From JBBIWA01 sp037439425 (GTDB taxonomy: Bacteria > Acidobacteriota > Blastocatellia > RBC074): DNA of 49,177 bases. Made by a program: the position numbers and the translations under genes. The notes beneath the pieces were generated by a model. It was not told where the DNA came from. It did not search any database and saw nothing but the letters and a program-made list of their open reading frames with translations. Where the stretch lies: the NCBI GenBank assembly GCA_037439425.1, contig JBBIWA010000031.1, positions 1 through 49,177 on the forward strand, given 5' to 3'. Positions within the stretch are counted from its first letter, which is position 1. Each line of letters begins with the position of its first letter. Shown here piece after piece: positions 45,488-49,177 of the stretch.

Positions 45488-48007
45488 TCAGAAGATCAAA
45501 TCGAAGTCCAGCATAAAGCGCCGCTGCTGGTTGCCAATAAAAATGCCGTAGCGCGGATCTGCGATGTTCCGGTGCACTTCCTGCGGGTTGAAGTGGTTGG
45601 TCAGGTTGAAAACTCTGAAGGTGATGCGAACAGCATATTTAGGATTGACCTGAAAATCTTTCGACAGGCGCGTATCGAGCGAGAAGAAGTTCGGGAACCG
45701 CGTCTGGTCTGAATATGGCTCGCCAACGTACTGCTGCCGCGCATCTAGTGCTGCGAAAGGAAAACCATTACGATACTCGGTGATGTAGGAGAAGCGGACC
45801 TTCTTCGGCCACTCCATCACTCCCCAGGTGAGGAAACGATGTGGCAAGTTCGCCGGCAGATTGGCGTACTGATTCGGGCGTACCACGGGAAACGGGAAGT
45901 TGCCTAGATAGCCATTGAATTCGTTGACGTCGCCGCGCGCCCGGCTGTTTACATAAGAGAAGAAGAATTGGTATCCCTCCTTCGGCACGTAGCGCGCGGT
46001 TAATTCCACTTGATGATAACGCGACTTGCCCTCGCCACTCAGCGCCAGCAAATCACGACCTGCCGTCTGCCGCGGCGTGATGATGATTGTGCCGTTGGAA
46101 TTGCTGTGAAGATAGTTGAGGCGCAAGCGCAACTTGGAGCTTAGCGCCTGCTCGACTTCGGTATTCCAGGTGACGCTGTGGGGTGCGAAATTGCCCGGCT
46201 GCTGCTTGCCCGCGACGAAAGCGAATTGCGTTGCCGGCGAAGGGGCGATGAAATTCATCCAGCGGCGCGGTCCATCAATAATCGCACCATTGGGGCCGTA
46301 ACTGGTCACCACCTGTTCAGGATAATGACCGAAAGAATAGACATTCAGCGGCACACGATCATAGAAAATACCGATACCGCCGCGCACCACGGTCTTCTGC
46401 GTAGCAAACGGAGCCCAGGCGAGGCCGAAGCGCGGTGCAAAACGGAGCGTCTCGGTGATACCTTGGCGCTCGAAGCGCAGCCCTATATCGAAGGCCAGCC
46501 TCTGCGTCACCAGCCAGTGATCCTGGCCGAAGAAAACCAGCTCCAGATCCGAACGATTGAATGGCCGGCCCTCGGTAAATTCGATCCGCTGTAGTGGCTG
46601 CCCTTCGAGGTTCAGAATGTTGATTGGGCGGGCGAGAAACTCGCCACGATTGGTGGTGCGCCCGAGAATCGAACCGAGCTTGATATGGTGCGTCCCGTAA
46701 TTGATGATCGGTTTGAAGGAGAAGACTGAAAGCCACTCCAGGCGCGAGGCGCGGCGTTCCTGTTGGCTGAAATAATTGCCGCGATTGCCCACCGGTGTCA
46801 GGATCATCTCATCACTGCCTTGTCCCCAGATATTGGCATCGTAATATTTGATCGCGACCGTGTTCTCAAGCAAATGAGCGCCGAACGCCAGGCGATCAAT
46901 CACCGTGCCGGTGTAATCGTGCTTCTGCAGATTGGGGGTGACCGGGCGCTGATCGAAGAAACTCAAATTGGCATAAGTGTTACGCTGCGGCGCCAAATGT
47001 AATGTTCCGGTCAGCGTGTGCCTTGGCGAGATGATGTAATCGAGCTGGGTGAAGGAATTGATGGACCGGGTGATCGTCTCCTTGTCGGGATAAGCAAGCG
47101 TCTTGATCGGAATCTTTTTGATCGCGTACTCGATCCCCTCTGACAGGTACAAGCGATTGGCCATAAGCGGCCCATTGAAGACAAGGCGTGGTGTCGCGCT
47201 GCGCAGACCACGCAGACGTCCGTTCAGGTAGCGAAACTCCGGGAAGGGATCATTCAACTCGAAGTTCCATTTATCGCCACCACGCCGCGTCTCGACTGAA
47301 ACGACGCCAGCGGTGAAGCGTCCGTACTGCGCCAGAAAAGGCGTTTTGAAGACATCTATCCTCTGGACTATGTCCACAGGCACGGTCATGCCGAACTGTC
47401 CGGTGGCCGGGTCCGTGACATCCGCCGCGTTGACGATGAAAGCGCTGCGATGTTCGCTGCTGCCGGAAATCTTGAGCTCGCCCTGGTAGGTGCGCACCAC
47501 ACCAGGAATCATCGGTAAGGCGTCACTCACCTGAGTCGCTTTATTGGGCAGTTGCTTGGCCTCTACACCTTGCAGCGACGCGGCTGGCGAGGCGCCTTGC
47601 TCTATGGGTGTGGCAGCGCTGCCTTCAATTTTGATCTCTTCCTTAACTTTGATCTTTGGAACCAGTGTGAATTTGACCTCTACTGGCGTGCCAGCAGTGA
47701 TGGCGATTCCACTTTGGGTCAAAGTCTCAAAAGCTTCTTGGGAGACCACAATCTCATACGCGCCGGGGGGCAGATTGGTTAGTAAAAGTTCGCCTTTTTC
47801 ATCAGTCACTGCCGTAGTCACAACCGTGCCCGCCCGTTTGAGCTGCACCTGCACCCCTGCTACTGCTTTCTCCATTTCATCTTGAGCGATCACCCGAATG
47901 GTAGCCGTAGCTGCTGGCTGCTGAGCCAGCGCTGTTGGAAAGAGGAGCAAAATCAGAGCGGTGATGGTCAGAAACCTGCTAATTAACGAGAAACTCCAAA
48001 AACTCAT
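45488..48007 (-). CDS. TonB-dependent receptor with carboxypeptidase-regulatory domain (third)
   Basis: This is 839 residues from the ATG at 48007; a second start at 48016 has the ribosome site only 3 bp away. A signal peptide ends near TALAQ|Q. An N-terminal carboxypeptidase-regulatory-like domain follows (VRVIAQ-like beta strands, DEKGELLLTNLPPGAYEI), then the plug (KQLPNKATQVSDALPMIPGV) and a shorter barrel ending in DLIF. It is more distant from the first two, smaller, and lacks their promoter layout. It is expected in the outer membrane; the ligand is unknown. Confidence 0.9.
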   Translation of the reverse strand: MSFWSFSLISRFLTITALILLLFPTALAQQPAATATIRVIAQDEMEKAVAGVQVQLKRAGTVVTTAVTDEKGELLLTNLPPGAYEIVVSQEAFETLTQSGIAITAGTPVEVKFTLVPKIKVKEEIKIEGSAATPIEQGASPAASLQGVEAKQLPNKATQVSDALPMIPGVVRTYQGELKISGSSEHRSAFIVNAADVTDPATGQFGMTVPVDIVQRIDVFKTPFLAQYGRFTAGVVSVETRRGGDKWNFELNDPFPEFRYLNGRLRGLRSATPRLVFNGPLMANRLYLSEGIEYAIKKIPIKTLAYPDKETITRSINSFTQLDYIISPRHTLTGTLHLAPQRNTYANLSFFDQRPVTPNLQKHDYTGTVIDRLAFGAHLLENTVAIKYYDANIWGQGSDEMILTPVGNRGNYFSQQERRASRLEWLSVFSFKPIINYGTHHIKLGSILGRTTNRGEFLARPINILNLEGQPLQRIEFTEGRPFNRSDLELVFFGQDHWLVTQRLAFDIGLRFERQGITETLRFAPRFGLAWAPFATQKTVVRGGIGIFYDRVPLNVYSFGHYPEQVVTSYGPNGAIIDGPRRWMNFIAPSPATQFAFVAGKQQPGNFAPHSVTWNTEVEQALSSKLRLRLNYLHSNSNGTIIITPRQTAGRDLLALSGEGKSRYHQVELTARYVPKEGYQFFFSYVNSRARGDVNEFNGYLGNFPFPVVRPNQYANLPANLPHRFLTWGVMEWPKKVRFSYITEYRNGFPFAALDARQQYVGEPYSDQTRFPNFFSLDTRLSKDFQVNPKYAVRITFRVFNLTNHFNPQEVHRNIADPRYGIFIGNQQRRFMLDFDLIF

Positions 48008-48016
48008 AGCAAACAT

Positions 48017-48735
48017 CTACTCCAGAGAATTTCGCTTCGTTGATAGCCATAATAGTTTACACGATCCCCTCTCTTTTGACCATCCAGAAGCCATTCGTCG
48101 TCACTCGTTCAGCAATTCCCGCCCAACCCGAAACACAAGCCTTGAACGTGCCGCCGAGACGCTGTTATTCAGGCAAGTGGCGCACCGATCGCGGAATATC
48201 GTAGACCATAGCGGTAGAGTGGTTGTCACTGCTGACCTTCGACCTGCTTGGTTGCCCGCTAGTGGGCTCCGGTACCGCTCATTAATAACCTGGCCGCTTC
48301 GTCGCCATCTTTCTCCCCTCGCTGCGGAGCAGAGCGTTGCCTGAGTAAGAACTGTTGGGTTCTTCGCTCAAATGCCACAACAGCAATGCTGCGAGAGTTC
48401 TCCACGACGAGCTTGGAAAAGCTAACACGCAAGATCGTCCAAAGGAGGGCCGCGATAGGCCTTCACAAAACTTCTGATAGAGCCGAGCAGCGCGCCGCCA
48501 ACAACTTGTACGCTAAACACGCCAGATCACCGAGAGCAGGTAAAAGACCATTGAGAGCGTGGGGCAGGGAAGTGATCATAATTGTGTTCCCATTCATAGC
48601 TGTGCTTCTTGTGGACTTTGACTTGTGGGCTTTGAATTGAAGGCTTCTCGATTCGAGAGCGTGAAGGGCTGATGATCTGAGCTGCATTCTCTCGGGCCAC
48701 TTCAAAGTCCTTCAGCTACGAGTTGTGATAGATAA
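48017..48735. other. Intergenic region with no recognisable gene
   Basis: About 700 bp upstream of the third receptor show only short shadow frames. There are no good ribosome sites and no clear promoter. Confidence 0.4.
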
Positions 48736-48739
48736 GCTT

Positions 48740-48895
48740 ACGCCGTGGAGTTTCACGTTTGTCACTACAACACACGGGCAGGATCATTTTGAGAGGCCAC
48801 GGCCTTGCGCCGTGGAGCTTCACGTCTGTGGCTACACAGGCGAGCAGGATCATTTTGAGAGGCCACGGCCTTGTGAGCTTCACGTTTGTGGCTAA
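48740..48895. repeat. Tandem 66-bp repeats with hairpin
   Basis: Two and a half units start at 48778 and 48844, the first partial from 48740. Each contains GCAGGATCATTTTGAGAGG. One full unit carries the hairpin CCACGGC/GCCGTGG (48797-48815), while the last unit lost 7 bp of it. There are too few and irregular units for a CRISPR. Confidence 0.7.
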
Positions 48896-48936
48896 CATCG
48901 ACGTTTTTTCCTAAACGCTCTCAATTCGCGCTTACA

Positions 48937-49050
48937 GTAGCCAGGATCGTGAGACTCCACTTTGAATTTCGGATTGCGGATTGCGAATTGCGAATTTGGT
49001 AGCAAGGAGCGTGAGACTCCACTTTGAATTTCGGATTGCGGATTGCGAAT
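48937..49050. repeat. Two direct copies of a 52-bp sequence
   Basis: The copies at 48937-48988 and 48999-49050 differ at about two positions and share CGTGAGACTCCACTTTGAAT exactly. The IS5-type end begins at the next base. Confidence 0.7.
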
Positions 49051-49177
49051 GGCTTTGTTGCATAAATCGTCATGGGCACAGTCTATCACACAATTGAGAT
49101 TCATTCGGGCTCACACGGCGTAGCTGTCGGGCAGGCCCAAGTGGGTCATCCGGTTCAAGGCGGCACAGCGAACCAGC
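49051..49177 (-). mobile_element. IS5-family insertion sequence (end, continues past window)
   Basis: The terminal sequence GGCTTTGTTGCATAAATC resembles the inverted-repeat ends of IS5/IS903-like elements. Its transposase C-terminus is encoded on the minus strand just inside it. The other end lies outside the window. Confidence 0.7.
49111..49177 (-). CDS. IS5-family transposase, C-terminal fragment
   Basis: The minus-strand frame at the window edge reads LVRCAALNRMTHLGLPDSYA then V and TGA (49113-49111), the familiar end of IS5-type DDE transposases. The bulk is outside the window, so completeness cannot be judged. Confidence 0.75.
   Translation of the reverse strand, partial: LVRCAALNRMTHLGLPDSYAV

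Noticed and set aside
48740..49050. Possible CRISPR array
   Set aside because: Only two to three units, 66-bp period with internal loss, no spacers of equal length and no cas genes.
1..49177. tRNA or rRNA genes
   Set aside because: No cloverleaf-like or rRNA-like sequence was recognised in reading; a covariance-model scan would be decisive.

Overview
The window looks like a chromosomal segment of an Acidobacteriota member, most likely Blastocatellia or a related lineage. This rests on gene families, not on a marker gene. The families are very large Oar-like TonB-dependent receptors with an N-terminal carboxypeptidase-regulatory domain, PSCyt1/DUF1549/DUF1553 and DUF1501 protein pairs, a 3-keto-disaccharide hydrolase domain protein, an HprK-like/PqqD pair, bacterial Ser/Thr kinases and RHS remnants. 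No rRNA, tRNA or CRISPR array was seen.

Layout. 1-4.1 kb: the 3' part of a membrane Ser/Thr kinase, a TauE/SafE-type permease and an exported TPR protein. 4.2-13.5 kb: two paralogous Oar-like receptors on the minus strand. Their promoters match in architecture (-35, 16-bp spacer, TATAAT, then a GACCG-type inverted repeat) and both have 300-nt leaders. Between them lies a DUF433/DUF5615-like toxin-antitoxin pair bracketed by two copies of a hairpin repeat plus a decayed small gene. 13.8-18.6 kb: an M28 peptidase, a double heavy-metal-binding-domain protein and an MFS transporter, all minus. 18.7-19.6 kb: a decayed RHS gene carrying an IS110-type transposase remnant. 19.7-22.3 kb: a Calx-beta/Ig-like surface protein. 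23.3-28.3 kb: a tight plus-strand operon of an HprK-like kinase, a PqqD-domain protein ending in a Tat-like signal and a six-cysteine tail, and a gingipain-type C25 peptidase. 28.4-30.1 kb: a ChaN-like protein. 30.7-36.3 kb: a sugar oxidation and ABC uptake operon (epimerase, Zn-dehydrogenase, binding protein, ATPase) whose permease is cut to a 28-codon stub. 36.6-43.3 kb: a 3-keto-disaccharide hydrolase domain lipoprotein, a BrnT/CopG-type toxin-antitoxin pair, and the PSD1 and DUF1501 partners. 43.3-48.0 kb: an orphan C-terminal fragment of an HpnI/ceramide glucosyltransferase-like gene, a GT39 family glycosyltransferase and a third TonB-dependent receptor. 48.7-49.2 kb: short repeats and the end of an IS5-family element that runs off the window.

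The most notable item is the PqqD fusion at 24132-24617. After the PqqD domain comes a twin-arginine-like motif, a hydrophobic stretch, a possible signal peptidase site, and a tail of about 27 residues with cysteine spacing C-x6-C-x5-CC-x3-C-x4-C. That is the pattern of inhibitor cystine knot (knottin) peptides. It is translationally coupled to an HprK-like kinase and followed 38 nt later by an exported C25 cysteine peptidase. My inference is a small system for making, exporting and possibly trimming a disulfide-rich peptide. The second theme is non-autonomous mobile DNA. Two elements share a GGGTG(C/G)AATtAAAAGT terminal inverted repeat, and one has a perfect 9-bp target duplication. Several genes are decayed: a permease stub, a frameshifted nucleotidyltransferase, the RHS and IS110 remnants, and the HpnI fragment.
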